Shown here one piece after another: positions 35,783 through 47,434 of a stretch of DNA of 64,000 nucleotides (position 1 is the stretch's first letter; each line of letters begins with the position of its first letter). A program made the position numbers and the translations under genes. The stretch lies in assembly GCF_000340215.1 (NCBI RefSeq), contig NW_006921532.1, positions 11,011,764-11,075,763 on the forward strand, written 5' to 3'. The notes below the pieces were generated by a model. It did not search any database. It saw only the letters and a program-made list of their open reading frames with translations, and was not told the origin of the DNA. This stretch comes from Pseudocercospora fijiensis CIRAD86. Taxonomy: Eukaryota; Ascomycota; Dothideomycetes; Mycosphaerellales; Mycosphaerellaceae.

Positions 35783-38700
35783 TGCGCTTAGAGCCTCGTT
35801 TATTCGCACGCCCCTAAGTGCTAACCCTTCCCTTTATCGATACGTTAATAAGCACGGCGAGCATAATATATAGGTATAAGTATATTAACCTATATAAGGG
35901 TATAGATCGCGCCGCTACGGCGGCTAGGTTTGTAAGGCCGCTTAACTACTTCTATAGTTGTTTATAGGCTATATATAGACCGCTAAGAGGTCCAATTTCG
36001 AGCTAATTTGAAGCCTTGTAATCGCATAGTATAGGCCTATAAATAAGGAGTAACGATAAAGCCAAACTAGACCTTATTTAGAGGCTATTTCTACCTCTTA
36101 TTTATCGACCTATTCTATCTCTTCCTCGCGGTTACGTATCGCGCTTATTTCGACCTTACTATCGCTAAATTCTACGCTCTTTACGATATATAAGAAACAC
36201 CTGCCTCCTAAGGATATAGAAGCGTTGCTTACTAAGCTAGAGGTAGAGCGGCCGGTACGTATAAGGTCGGTAAGGTTAGTAAGGTCGAGAATAGCGCTAA
36301 GTTAGTATACAGTTTAAGAGCCTATTTCTACTAAATATATATAACCGAAGGCGCCTATTCTTCTACCCTCCTATAGCTAAGTTAAGTAGTATTTAGGCGT
36401 ACAAGGGTCTACGGATAGAAGGCTTCGAATACGACGAATACCGCTATTTTGTAACTAATATATAGTATTGTAAGAATCGACTAAATAAGCTATTAAAGGA
36501 CTCGCAAGGTCGGTTGTATCGCCGACTCGGCTTCGAGTATCGTGTCTATAAGCGCTATATAGACTATAATCGCGCAGATAGTAGAGAGGTTGTTTTTAAG
36601 CGCAAACGGCCTTAGCGATAGCGCGTAGCGCGTACGATATATATATACGACTATTGCGCGAAGTTAGTAATTATTAAGGTCTATAAGAAGCGACTAAATC
36701 GCGAAATAGGCGAGTTTCTCGATAACTACGTACCGGCCGCGCTACCTTCGACTCTAAGTACGAATTTGACGGTTATAAGGCTAGTCTACGTAGTGTTAAA
36801 GCCGCTTACTAACCGCTACTCGTATAGTCTCGAATTCGTCGATTCTTTATAAACTAACGATAGCGTAAAGGCGGTATAGAAGGACCTAATCGCTTCTCGA
36901 GGTAGCTTAACGTTAGTCGCTTAGTTAGTTAAAGAAATGCGAAGGCCTAAACAGAGGCAAATTTAGTATAATGCTAGTACGGTTAGTATTACTCGAGACC
37001 GCGTTTCTAGCGCTAATCGAGAAGGTCTAAAGCGACTAAGTAACAAGCGAAGATAAGGTGCTAAACTAGCTATCGAGGAGCAGTTATAGTAGGCTTATAA
37101 GTACTTGTCTACGAAATTCAGTAGTAGAAGTAGCTTTGTAGAGATAATTGAATCTCGTAGAAGCGATAGACTCGTCTATAGAGGCCTAATTTAGGCGGCA
37201 AACTAGCAACTTCGAGCTCTTCGCAACTATAGGTCCTTATTCTTACTAGATTCTATATACCTTACTAACAGGCTTAAATAGCCTCTCTTAACTATATACG
37301 TCCGCAATAACTACCTAGAGTAGCTTCTAGCGGCTCACTTCCTTATAGATTGCGAGTAAGTATACCTAATTAAGAAGGCAATCTCGAGCCTTCGAGAAAT
37401 AGCTAAATTAGACTACAAACACTAGATAACCGGTTTTAATAGCTATAGGAAGTACTTCTTCTTTAACTAGGCTAACCGCTGTTCTTCTAAAGCTAAAGAC
37501 TAAGACGACTTTAACTATACTAAGCAATCTTCCTAGATACTACTATAGTTAATAACTAACGACTTAGTAAGTAAACAGCTCGGAGTTAGTTACGGTCTTA
37601 TAGATTGTAGTATTATTTAACGCCTCTGCTAACGGCACCTTATTAAGACCCTCGAGAAGCACTTTAAGCGCTTTCTACCTGTTTTAAAGGTAATAAGCAA
37701 GGCTCTATTTATCGCTCGAGACTAAGAAGAATGCCAATACTTTATTAACTAAGCAATAGCCGCCTTTAATACCTATAATACGGCCAAATCGAGTGAAGAA
37801 TTGGCCTATTTAAAGGCCAATTAGAAGGCCTCTGATAGCAATCGCTAGGCGACTTAGGTAAGGCTCGGAGACCCGATTTTAATAGCCGTTCGCACTACTA
37901 GTCTATTAGAGGGCTATTATGTATACTTGAAGCACCGAGACAAGCGTTAGATGCGCAAATAGAGCTTACGAGGTACGTATTCGTCCCCTTCTTCTATTGC
38001 TATCGGAATTCTATAAGAATAGAGTCCTACTACATTCCTTAGAACAGGCGGATTCCTTAGAATAGGCTAGCTTTCGGCCTTTAGTATTATTCTTAGACTT
38101 CTACGGCTTCTTGTCTCTTCTATATAATAACAACTAACTATTCTAGGTACTGTCCTATACCTCGTTTAGCTTAATAACTACATCCGCGAGCGCGTCCGTT
38201 AAAATAGCGTTATCGATAAGAATAGCTAGCTTCTAATATAGCGTTAAGAGAAGACTTCTAAATTTCGACGGTTACCTCTTTCTATATAGAAGAAAATAGC
38301 AGATAAGCTTATATAGTGCTATAAGGATATAGACAATAACAAGCCTACTTAGCGAATAGCTCTACCGGCTACGGACGACAATGTATATACTAAGTGCTTC
38401 TATTACTTCTAGTATAGCTATTACCTTCCTTATAAGCATATTTAGCGCTTTTATAAGGAAGCAATTAGTCGCCTTACACTACACCGTTGTAGCCTCTATA
38501 TTAGTCGCTTCTAAGGTCTAAATAGCAACCTTGTCTACTCCGACTAGCTTAATATAAAGCTTATTATTAAAGACGAGCAGTTAGTATAGGTCTTCTACGT
38601 TAATAAGGCACTAGGAGTATCTCGGAAGCGCTAGGTAAAGGAATACTTCTATTCTATGCAAGAAGCAGTCTTATAGGCCTTCTTCCGGTTCTACGACTCG

Positions 38701-39841
38701 TAGGCTTCTAACCTTACCGACGGTTAGTAATATAAGGCCCTTCTATAGTAGGTTACTAACTTTGCAGCACTTAGCTACGACTCGCGAGTCGCTTAGATAG
38801 ACTAGTAGTTTAAGAATAGTACTCCGTAGGCTAAATTAATACCTCGTCGTACTACAAAGTAGCGAGTTATTAACGATAAGCCGTTACGGTAACTAGTCTT
38901 CTATATAGCTCTATTACTACTGCTACTAGCACCTATCGCTTCTATAACTAACCTTCTATATCGGCCTCGCCTTATTGTCGAAGGCTACGCTCTACTAGTC
39001 TATAGTCTACCTAATAGCAACGGCGTTGTTGCTTAGGCTAAAAATAAAGACGCACTATACGAGGTTAATAAGGACCTATTTAATAGGCTCTTAGATATAG
39101 ACCTTCTTCTATAATTAACGCTAATTAGTCGATTGCCGCTATCTTTGCTAAAGGACGCTAGTAAAAGTAATTAATACGATAACGACGAGGCATTAAGGCA
39201 TTAATAGCTGTTGCTATCGTCCTTACTAGACGATTTGCCCTTACTAAGTAAGCTGTTTCTACCTTCTATAGTAGAGCTACCTTCTATAGTAGAGCTACCT
39301 TCTATAGTAGAGCTACCTTCTATAGTAGAGCTACCTTCTATAGTAGAGCTACCTTCTATAGTAGAGCTACCTTCTATAGCAGAGCTACTACCTTCTATAG
39401 TACTATCTATAGCTCTATATTCTTTACCTATATAGTCGCTAGGTAAGGACACTTTAATTAATCTACTATAGCTATTAGGTAGCTCTTATAAACCTCGTCG
39501 TTAGAAGCCTTTAATTAGTAAGCCTATAATACCTTCGAAACGCGCTCGTAGAAGGTTATACGTAGGTATACTACCTAAACTATACTAGATAGATTAATCC
39601 TCTCGTACGCTATCTCCTATACTAATTAGACTACTAAAACGACGGATCTAAGGAGAGGTTGTCGCTTCTAAGCGGTAGAAGTAGTAGTGCTAAGGTACAG
39701 GCGTAGACTTAGTCGTTTTCGAGCGATTACGGCTATTCGGAACGGTAGAAATCCGAGGTAATTAGGTTATATAAGGGGTGTTTGCAATACCCCGATTTGT
39801 ACACTAATTTCGGTAGTTTTAGGGCACTCTGCAGGGGCATA
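35783..39841 (+). mobile_element. MULE-like transposon remnant (MULE-2), RIP-degraded
   Basis: RIP-type sequence between the Gypsy-2 LTR and the second 180-bp MITE. Plus-strand frames are broken by TAG codons. Near 37290-37410 one reads NNYLEQLLAAHFLIDCEQVY, resembling a MULE block. Near 38395-38450 another reads CFYYF...YYLPYKHI, which looks like a SWIM finger (CxC...CxH) with Cys changed to Tyr. I could not find terminal inverted repeats or a target duplication, so the ends are only the neighbours' boundaries. Confidence 0.45.
39261..39401. repeat. 18-bp minisatellite (ACCTTCTATAGTAGAGCT)n
   Basis: Seven copies start every 18 bp from 39261 to 39369, then a partial copy after a 3-bp insertion. 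On the minus strand it encodes a repeated STIEGS peptide (39201-39452). Lies inside the MULE-2 remnant. Confidence 0.9.
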
Positions 39842-39843
39842 TA

Positions 39844-40023
39844 CACTGCGATTAAGCGAGATGGCGGACGGCGGTAATCCCTGAAAACGGGATCTAACTA
39901 GTCAAAGCTAGCGTACTGCCTAAAGGAATTATCCGTAGCTTTAAAAAGTTCACGTCTAACGCCTTCAAGCTAGCTGCCGCTTACGGGGATTACCCCCGTC
40001 CGCCATCTCGCTTAATCGCAGTG
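39844..40023. mobile_element. 180-bp MITE, copy 2 (Tc1/mariner-like, TA target)
   Basis: Ends CACTGCGATTAAGCG and its complement, flanked by TA (39842-39843, 40024-40025). Same length as copy 1 at 27648-27827. The two copies bracket the 11.2-kb Gypsy-2/MULE-2 block in the same orientation. Confidence 0.87.
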
Positions 40024-40025
40024 TA

Positions 40026-40961
40026 GAACCCATAGGGTGTGCTGGAGCTACCTCGAATTTACTTTGTAGGTTGATATACTTGGATCTATGATATATAGCA
40101 GTGGCCTTCGAGTTATGACGGTGCTTCCCATGCCCAGCCAACTCGCGATCGCTCATAAGTTGTGTGAAGTACACCCTCTCTACGGAAGACAGCTTTCCCC
40201 CTTCTCTTCCCCAATGCGCCTCCGAGCATCTGATTGTCTTCGACTGTAGCATATCAACAAGCTCCAACGCGCTAGACTGGCCACAACAAGCTCGCCCATC
40301 ACGCCGCCCTGCCCGGCAGTCAGCTTTCGAAGGCGGATGGCGCATGGGATGGGACACTGCGTCGCTCTGGCTGGGGATGAAGCCCGATTATTACTCATCG
40401 ACGACGTGGGAAGGATGGAGGAGCGGCGATGATGAGCGTGTGCCGGCAAGCTCTCAGGCTTCCCGGCTGCCAGCTCCGCAGCCATCCGCTCGCATCGCCG
40501 CCAACCCAGCGACCCAAACCCAAACCCAAACCCGAGCGTCCATGCTCGCGCAGTGTTCAGAGAGTCTATCGCGCCTGGCCGAGCCGTATCCGCACACGCA
40601 CACGCACACGCGCACGCACCCGCACACGCATGCTATCACCGAACCTTCTTCATACCAGCATCGTCCCCACGAGCGCCACACTCCCGCGGCCAGTGGCGAC
40701 GATTCTGATTGCGGACTGCACCAGCGCAAATCTACTTCACCTCATCATGGGAGTGGGACAGAGACGGCATCTTGGCGAACCTTACACCTCCATGACCATC
40801 GCCGGAGCTTAGCCCATCATAATAACACCGATCCCCCTCTGGCTCTTCACATACCTCAGGCAAAAGGTGCGTCGCATAAGAATCCATTGTCCTGCCCTCA
40901 CCCTGCACTGTTGATCACATGTCAGCGCATGCCTCTTCGATTTGCTCACAATGCTGGCGTA
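40026..40961. other. Intergenic / probable 5' leader of the coiled-coil gene
   Basis: Contains an AAACCC run (about 40515-40538) and a CA/CG-rich microsatellite (about 40592-40630). The frame of the downstream gene stays open through here back to 40164, but the translation is low-complexity (His-Thr repeats), so I treat it as leader rather than coding. Confidence 0.5.
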
Positions 40962-43408
40962 ATGGCAGATTGGCCACGACGCTCGACAGCAAGCACCACG
41001 CTCCCGCCTGATCAGCCCTACCGCGTGACTTCAACGACACCTGCACCGTCGCTCCCTTCGTTTGCCTCCCTAAACGAGCACAGTGCCGCTCGCAATGACG
41101 ACCTCGATGGTCCGGAGATCTCCTCGATGACGTCACGCCTATCGTGCTGCGTCTGCGTCAAGCTGAGGCCGTTGGTGAAACATGTCGCTGACGCCGTCGC
41201 GGAACTCGACGACACTGTCCGCGCCATATGCGGTCCGTCATCAAATGCAGTGAGTGTCATGCTCACACCTTTCCATTGCTTGGCCCATAGCTTCTCCATA
41301 TGGAGAGATCGCGTGCTGACATCATCTGTTAGCCGTCTGCTGTGCCCAATGACTGTCCCTTGAAGGCCGCTCAATGGATGCTTGAAATCTTGAGACGCGC
41401 GAGACAGGAACTCCAACATGCGAGTCGTCGTGGCCAGATCGTTGCTACTTCTCACGCGTCAACATCGCGTGCAGACAGAGTGTCGATTCCCTCTCCGAGC
41501 AATCCTCTCAAACGATATGCTGAACACTGGGAACGAGACCATCTCTCGGCACCCAAGAGACCTCGCTCTGGAAACTCGAATGAGCAGCACTGGCAATTTC
41601 CGCCCATGCCATTTCCTGGCCGTGACGAACGCAAATTGTCCATCGACTTTCTCAATCCCCACTCTCGACCGGGATACTCTCCACCCCCGAGCGACTCTAT
41701 ACCTGGCTCGGCTCATCCGCGACACACCTCTCCAACATTCACTCAGCGCAATCTGAGAGCACTTCCTTCTCCATCGTCGCTTGTTCATCCGCCATCTGCG
41801 CCTCCGTCATGGCCTCCACCCACCGCGCCCTCGGTGGGATCGCCGGCAACCTCATACCAGGCGGCAGCATCCATCCACACTACCTCGACCAATTCGGTAA
41901 CTTCCGCCCATATCGCGGACCTCCAGCATCAAGTCACCCTGAAGTCTCTGGCCTTGCAGACTTTGCAGTCCGAATATGCCTCGCTCTTGCAAAAGTTACA
42001 GCGGGAAAGGGTGAAGAGCCAAACTATTGAGAAGAAGACTAGTGTGGCCGAGCAAGAAGTGAACGAACTGACTAGCAAGAACGAGGAACTCGCAGAGCAG
42101 ATCAAATCTCTGACTAACCAACTCGAGGAGTGCGAAAAGAAGCGTGACGCGGAACGCGCGGAAGCACAGAGAGAAAAGGATCAATGGGGACGAATGCTTG
42201 AGATGTCAGGCCGCCTGCATGCAAAGGTGGATTCCGAGAGACAGCGACTATTGCAGGAGAAGGAAACACTGACGAATCGTCTTTGTTCGCAAGGAAGCGA
42301 TTCTCCGAATCTTGCAGCGCCAAAGGCAAAGGACGATCGAACGAACCTCGCACATACGGATGGTCGTGACTACGCCTCGGAAAAGGTGGCACCCCCCTCC
42401 ACTCACATCTCAGCCATGATGGTTGATGCAAACATATCGGACCCGGCAGCGGCATCCTACGGAGACGCTCGCGCAAGCGAGACCATTGGACTCAAACGGG
42501 AAATACAGCAGCTTAACGCCCGAGTGCTCTCCCTGCGCACCGCCTTGCTACAAGCCCAGCGTAACACTCGAGAGTTCCAGGAACATTCTCAAATCTTTCT
42601 TCAGCAGACATCGTCAGTCATTGAGACCGCAATCAAGCATGACGATACCACAGCGAAGCCGAATGCAGAGAGTGGCCGCTCCACGCCTGCAAGGCCGCCA
42701 CCCGCTTTGTCCCATGTGCCTCCTTTGCCGCATGTCGCGGCTGTCAAGCCCAAAAAGCCCGCGACGTTGGATGTCTATCATGCTGGAGGCAAGGTCACTA
42801 CGGCTGATTTGTCAGTGGTAGCTCGTGCTCGCTCGCCGGGGCCAGATGAGCTGGGGATCTTGATACAGCCCACAACATCATCTCCAGAGGAGCTCATCAG
42901 AGCACTTGGACCTGTTCCAAGTGCTATTGCTCCCCTGCCGCCATTTTCATTCACCCCAGTGAGCAGTCATGAGTGTGACCAAAGGCTTTCTGCACAGCCA
43001 ACTGCGACATCTTCTCAAGATGGACTCGGAGCTTCTAGGAACCCTGAGCATCATCATATCAGGTCTGGTAAGAACGATCACACAGACAGAGCACGTCTGT
43101 ACGGCTCCTCTCCGCATTCATACCACAGTTCGCCTGGCGCAATGATTGACGACGTATCATCCCTTTCTGGATCTGAAGGGCGTTCACCAAAGGGCTACAC
43201 CAGCGAACCAGAAGCATCGAGGAGAAGACGTGAAGGCAAGAGCCCACCGCTATCGGAGCTACCACGACTGCATACCTCAGAGATCCCTAGCCACCAGTCT
43301 CCCAGCTCCCAGCCGCACACTCGTGACAGCGGGTTCCTTTCTGGCTCTGTGATGCTTCCTCCACCGCGACCAGGGCCCAACCCTTTCTTCACACATCATC
43401 CGCATTGA
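40962..43408 (+). CDS. Coiled-coil protein of unknown function
   Basis: Exons 40962-41249 and 41333-43408; the intron has GTGAGT and a CTGAC branch site 17 bp before TTAG, and phase 0 is preserved. Gives 787 residues. The N-terminal segment (RLSCCVCVKLRPLVKHVADA through AAQWMLEILRRARQELQ) is compact and helical-looking and spans the splice. A basic KRPRSG patch follows, then Pro/Ser-rich sequence, a long coiled coil at about residues 293-412 and a second at about 481-523, then a disordered Ser/Pro tail. I do not recognise the family. Nuclear or scaffold roles are possible but unsupported. The start could also be ATG 40929, 11 codons upstream in frame. Confidence 0.7.
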
Positions 43409-45156
43409 GGAAACGATCTGCGCGACAAAGGATTTTCTGCACACTCTCAGGGGTCCTGACTCGTCGCTGCATTTGCTAACAGGGATCTATCATTCGGGGT
43501 AAAAGGACGAGACGGGACGGCTTGCATGCGAGGCGGCTGGAGCAACAAGCAACAATATCGCGGTCTACATACCATACCTTGTGTAAGACTGTTGTATGTA
43601 TGCTAGCAATATTCTATGTTTTGAAAGCTGCAGAGTATTTTCCACTCCTGCCGAGCTTTCACCAGAGATACTAAAGACACCATCCAACCCATAATCCAAA
43701 AACCGAAAATCAAAAAAAACCCAGATCTCTCTTTTCCTCTTTTCCTCTCTCTCCTCCCATGCTTGCTTCATTCATCATGAAATGCACTCCAATTAAAGTT
43801 AGACTATACATAAGATTCGACAGGGTTGGTTGGTCCCGTCGGGTCACGATTCACGAGGTGCGCACATGGTTCTTTGCATATGATAAAAACTTCAACTTAA
43901 ACCTCACCGCGGTCCGCACAGGGCAATAAATACGAACGCCAGGACAGGCTTGGTTTCCCTTCTAGAACTTCCTTTCCCCCCACCCGGCAAATTGGGAGGG
44001 ACACGCCACTTTCTTTTTGGTAGGGCGAATCAGAGTTTGGGAAAGTCTCCGGTCGTGCATACATACGTATATATAATAGAAGTTTGTTTTTTTTTTGATT
44101 TTGATTATGATTATGATTAAATAAGCTTGATGAACGGAGTTTGGTAAAGTCCGGAGAACGTTTGTTCTTTTCCTTTTTTTTTTTTTTGATAATGATGATG
44201 AAGACATCTGGGACTGGGAGAGGGCGAGCCGCACGTTCTCGAATCTCTCTTTTTATTGACAATTGTTGTTGCTGGAATTCTTAAGTTCAGTAGAATAATC
44301 AGTCCTACTAGATTTTTTTTATTTTTTTTTTTTGATTTTTTTTTGTGGAATTGGAAGCGATTTTTCCTTCTCGCCGCTCGGTCGGGATACATGTAGCAAC
44401 TTGCAAGCAGTAGAATGGTTATTATTCATCTCATGCAAAACTTTTGCAAAAATTTTTTCTAGGCAAGGCAAGGCGAGACGGGGTAATAAAGACAACTGCT
44501 TGTGTGTGAAGTGGAGGGAGCGCAATGTTCGGCCGAAAGCACATGCATATGCTATATACGTAATGTACAGTTTTTTTTTTGCGCTTTTTCTTTTTACCTT
44601 CGTTACTACTACGTGCTGCTGTGACGGACTTTTTTTTGGGATGATGAGGTGATTGATGGGGTTGGGTGTTGGGTGTGGGATTTATCTACTGCGATGCCCT
44701 AGTGATGACCTGGTGACTTGGTGATTATTATGAATGGCTCGGCAGAAGTCGTTCGGGTATGTATGGATCGACGTGATGTTGGGATAGTCAGGTCAAGCTG
44801 TTGTCTTGCTGACTGACCATGTCGAGAGTCGCTCGGAAGATGGATTGTTCAGGAAGCTCTAATTTTCCTTCTCGAGCGACGAACAACAGACCACGGATTG
44901 ATTGTGAAACGAGCTCAGAAGAGCGACACCTAGACAACCCTTTCGATAGGTAAGTCTTCTGTCCATCTCGTCAAGAATTCACTTTTTTGTTTTCGAAAGA
45001 CGACCATGTGCAGCAACCGATGATCGACTTGATTATATGACCATACCATTCTCCAACTGAGACAAATCTTTGGTGTCGCTATCACACCATACATTATTTC
45101 GTGAAGACAGACGCCATGCCATGCCATCTCATCAACCAGACGAGAAGATTCTAGAT
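43409..45156. other. Intergenic with homopolymer runs
   Basis: About 1.75 kb between the 3' ends of a plus and a minus gene. Several long T-runs (about 44083-44095, 44172-44187, 44312-44345, 44570-44580) make the short frames here low-complexity. No gene or RNA recognised. Confidence 0.5.
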
Positions 45157-46796
45157 CTACTCTCCGAGCACGAGAACACTCAACACCAACGCCGCAACAG
45201 CGAACCAGCTTTTCCCGGCCTTGGAGAACGATTACGAAGCTTGTCCAGTATACGGAGCTGGACCCGAACTCGTAGCATTCGAACCACCTGGCGCCTGAGG
45301 TGCCAACGAAGTCTCTGGAGTAGCAGGTGTCTGACTGGCAGGAACGCCGGTCCGAGCCATCGAAGGCGTAGCAACAGGCGTCCGTCATAGGCACAATATT
45401 CGTCGTGGTCTGGACGATACTTGGCGTACAACCGGGCTCTGGACCTTTCCAAGGAGAACCTTGGGGTGGTGCGGGCGAGCCTTCTTGAGAGAAGTATTGT
45501 GGTTGTTGCCATTGCATGTTCCAGAAGAGGTAGGGAGAGAATTCGGGGATTTGGTTGATTATGTTGGGGGGAGGGGCGATTTGCTGGCATGTTGGGTTTG
45601 GTGCTCCGATGTCGTTGAAATCGCATTTTTGGGGTGCGCCCCAGGCTTGTGTGCTCGCCGCTGTGAGTGTCGATGGGCACTGGGTGGAGACTTGATCGGA
45701 AGGGACGGGGAAGATGGCGTTTGTGAAGGTTGGTCCTGTTTGTACGACGCTGCCTTTGGAATCTGTGTAACCTGCCCAAAGAGTTTTGGCATGAGATGTA
45801 TGCTGAGCCTGGCTGGAATGTCTGTCCGAGAGTCGTCGTGGCGGCGCCGGCTGCAGCTTGGCCTTCGACAGGAGGGAAGTAGATCATTCTTGCTGGGCCG
45901 CGTTGCACAGTGCATTGCGGACTGCCATTTGCTGGCAAAGCTCCGACTGAGGCTGAAAGACCTGCTCCTCCGCCTGCGGATGCAGAGATGGGCACGACAG
46001 GAATTGGAACAAGACTGACTCCTGATTGATCTAAGTGTTAGCATGAGTTCATCAATGGTGTCTGTCGGGTCGCTCGACTCACCATAACCTCCGCCTAAGC
46101 CCACACCTGCCTTAGCTCCGCTCGACTCGTTGCCATTGACACCTACACCAGATTCTCCGCCAACTTGTCCTTGACCTTGACTGCTAATGCCAGCGCCACC
46201 ACCACCAAGACCCATTCCCACGCCAGCTCCTCCATTGGCATCCCCACCTGCACCATCGTTGATGCCGACTCCTGCGATCAGAATCAGCGTGAGAGTTCTC
46301 AAGTGATGGTAGAGTAAACGAACCAGCACCGATTCCACCTCCAGCACCTCCCTCGCCGCCGCCATTGATGCCGACTCCTGCGATCAAAATAAATCAGTCC
46401 GAGTTCTCAAGTGCTCGTAGAGTAAACGAACCAGCACCCATTCCCCCATTGGCACCCGCACCTGCACCGCCGTTGATCCCAACTCCTACAAGAAAAGTCG
46501 GCCCAAGACCATCAACGACAGCAGCAAAGACCTACCAGCACCAATTCCCCCTCCAGCGCCTCCATGAACACCTACACCTACCCCAGCTGCCCCTTGACAA
46601 TCCTGACAATCAGCACCTGCTCCAGCACAGTCAGCCACACGCGTGTCATTGCTATTTGATATGCAAAGCAAGAACACTCACCACCTCCTACTCCAGCTCC
46701 CACGAAGTTGAACACACCTCCAATCGAAGGCACTTGTGCATTGACGATATTAGCACCGACACCACCGACTTGTGCTCCGATCCCGACTCCAAACAT
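45157..46796 (-). pseudogene. Glycine-rich, GPI-anchor-type cell-surface protein gene, frame broken
   Basis: Complement of exons 46682-46796, 46536-46616, 46432-46485, 46324-46377, 46083-46271 and a last exon from 46022. The first five encode Gly-rich sequence (GVGINGG repeats; CQDCQ in exon 2). The last encodes a Cys-containing region (GSPQCTVQRGPARMIYFPPV, then WAGYTDSKGSVVQTG), a Ser/Thr/Pro linker and a hydrophobic tail WFAVAALVLSVLVLGE typical of a GPI signal. Reading it through needs one base removed at 46020-46021, 45784-45787 and 45382-45383, and a TAA (45232-45234) lies just before the tail. No signal peptide is seen on exon 1; a hydrophobic MVAEICISFVASRILCLVFF frame upstream (from 46982) could be an unmodelled first exon. 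Either a decaying gene or local sequence errors. Confidence 0.65.
46272..46485 (-). repeat. Tandem duplication of an exon-intron unit
   Basis: Two consecutive units of about 106-108 bp: a 54-nt exon (46432-46485, then 46324-46377) followed by a 52-54-nt intron (46378-46431, then 46272-46323). The introns share GTTCGTTTACTCTAC and CACTTGAGAACTC and end GATCGCAG. A third exon (from 46271) begins with the same GAGTCGGCATCAA, so the copying event included splice sites. Confidence 0.85.
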
Positions 46797-47434
46797 TTTG
46801 AAAGGTGAAGCTGAGTGAGTCAGTGAGTGAATAAACAGCGGCGAGATTGAGATATGTTTGAACGAGAGACACGGACTCGTAACGAAAGAACGGGAGAGTC
46901 TGCAGCAGCAGCACAAGGGAAAAAGAAAACAAGACACAAGATGCGAGAGGCCACAAAAGATATACAAATTTCCGCGACCATACCCACCACACAGCTTCTT
47001 CAGTGTCGAGATGGATGGCCGTCACACCTACGATGAAGGAGAAGAGGCGCAGTCACTGCACCGTCTCAAACCCTCACCATCGGTTGAAAAAACTTCGGAG
47101 GTAGGCGATGTGACAAGTCTGAAAGCAGCGATATGAAGCACAAGCCTTTCGTCAAAAAAATAAAAATAAAAATAAAAGCCAAGAAGTACCTTCCACTTTC
47201 ATTTCATTTCTTCCACCAAAGATTCGGAAAATCCGGTGAAGTCATGGTGTCTGATCAGAGGTTGTAAGTGAGGAAGGTTTTTCGCTTCATCAGCAAAGCT
47301 AGCGGCGAAACGCGTGCCGTGGATCGCAGACGACGAGTCGTGAAATCTGGTTGGATGGTCGAATGTGATGGAAATGTCAGAGAAGGGAATGGGGATTTGA
47401 TTTTCGTCGCAGGAGTCTAGATGGGTGCAGCTCT
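46797..47434. other. Intergenic, upstream of the glycine-rich gene
   Basis: About 640 bp between two minus-strand genes; holds the promoter or leader of the glycine-rich gene and the 3' end of the AAA ATPase gene. Possible signal-peptide exon at about 46900-46982 (-). An A-rich run near 47150-47180. Confidence 0.45.

Noticed and set aside
39261..39401. CRISPR-like array
   Set aside because: Contiguous 18-bp units without spacers, in a eukaryotic genome; it is a minisatellite.
35783..39841. Possible Starship captain (tyrosine recombinase, DUF3435)
   Set aside because: No recognisable R-H-R-Y region; instead a SWIM-like finger and MULE-like blocks. No cargo genes and no matching far end.
40164..40961. 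Upstream extension of the coiled-coil gene frame
   Set aside because: Open but encodes His-Thr microsatellite translation and no conserved segment; more likely leader.
45180..45995. 271-residue frame starting MPISASAGG (-)
   Set aside because: Only its first third is in the real frame of the GPI-type gene; after the extra A near 45784-45787 it translates an Arg-rich wrong frame.
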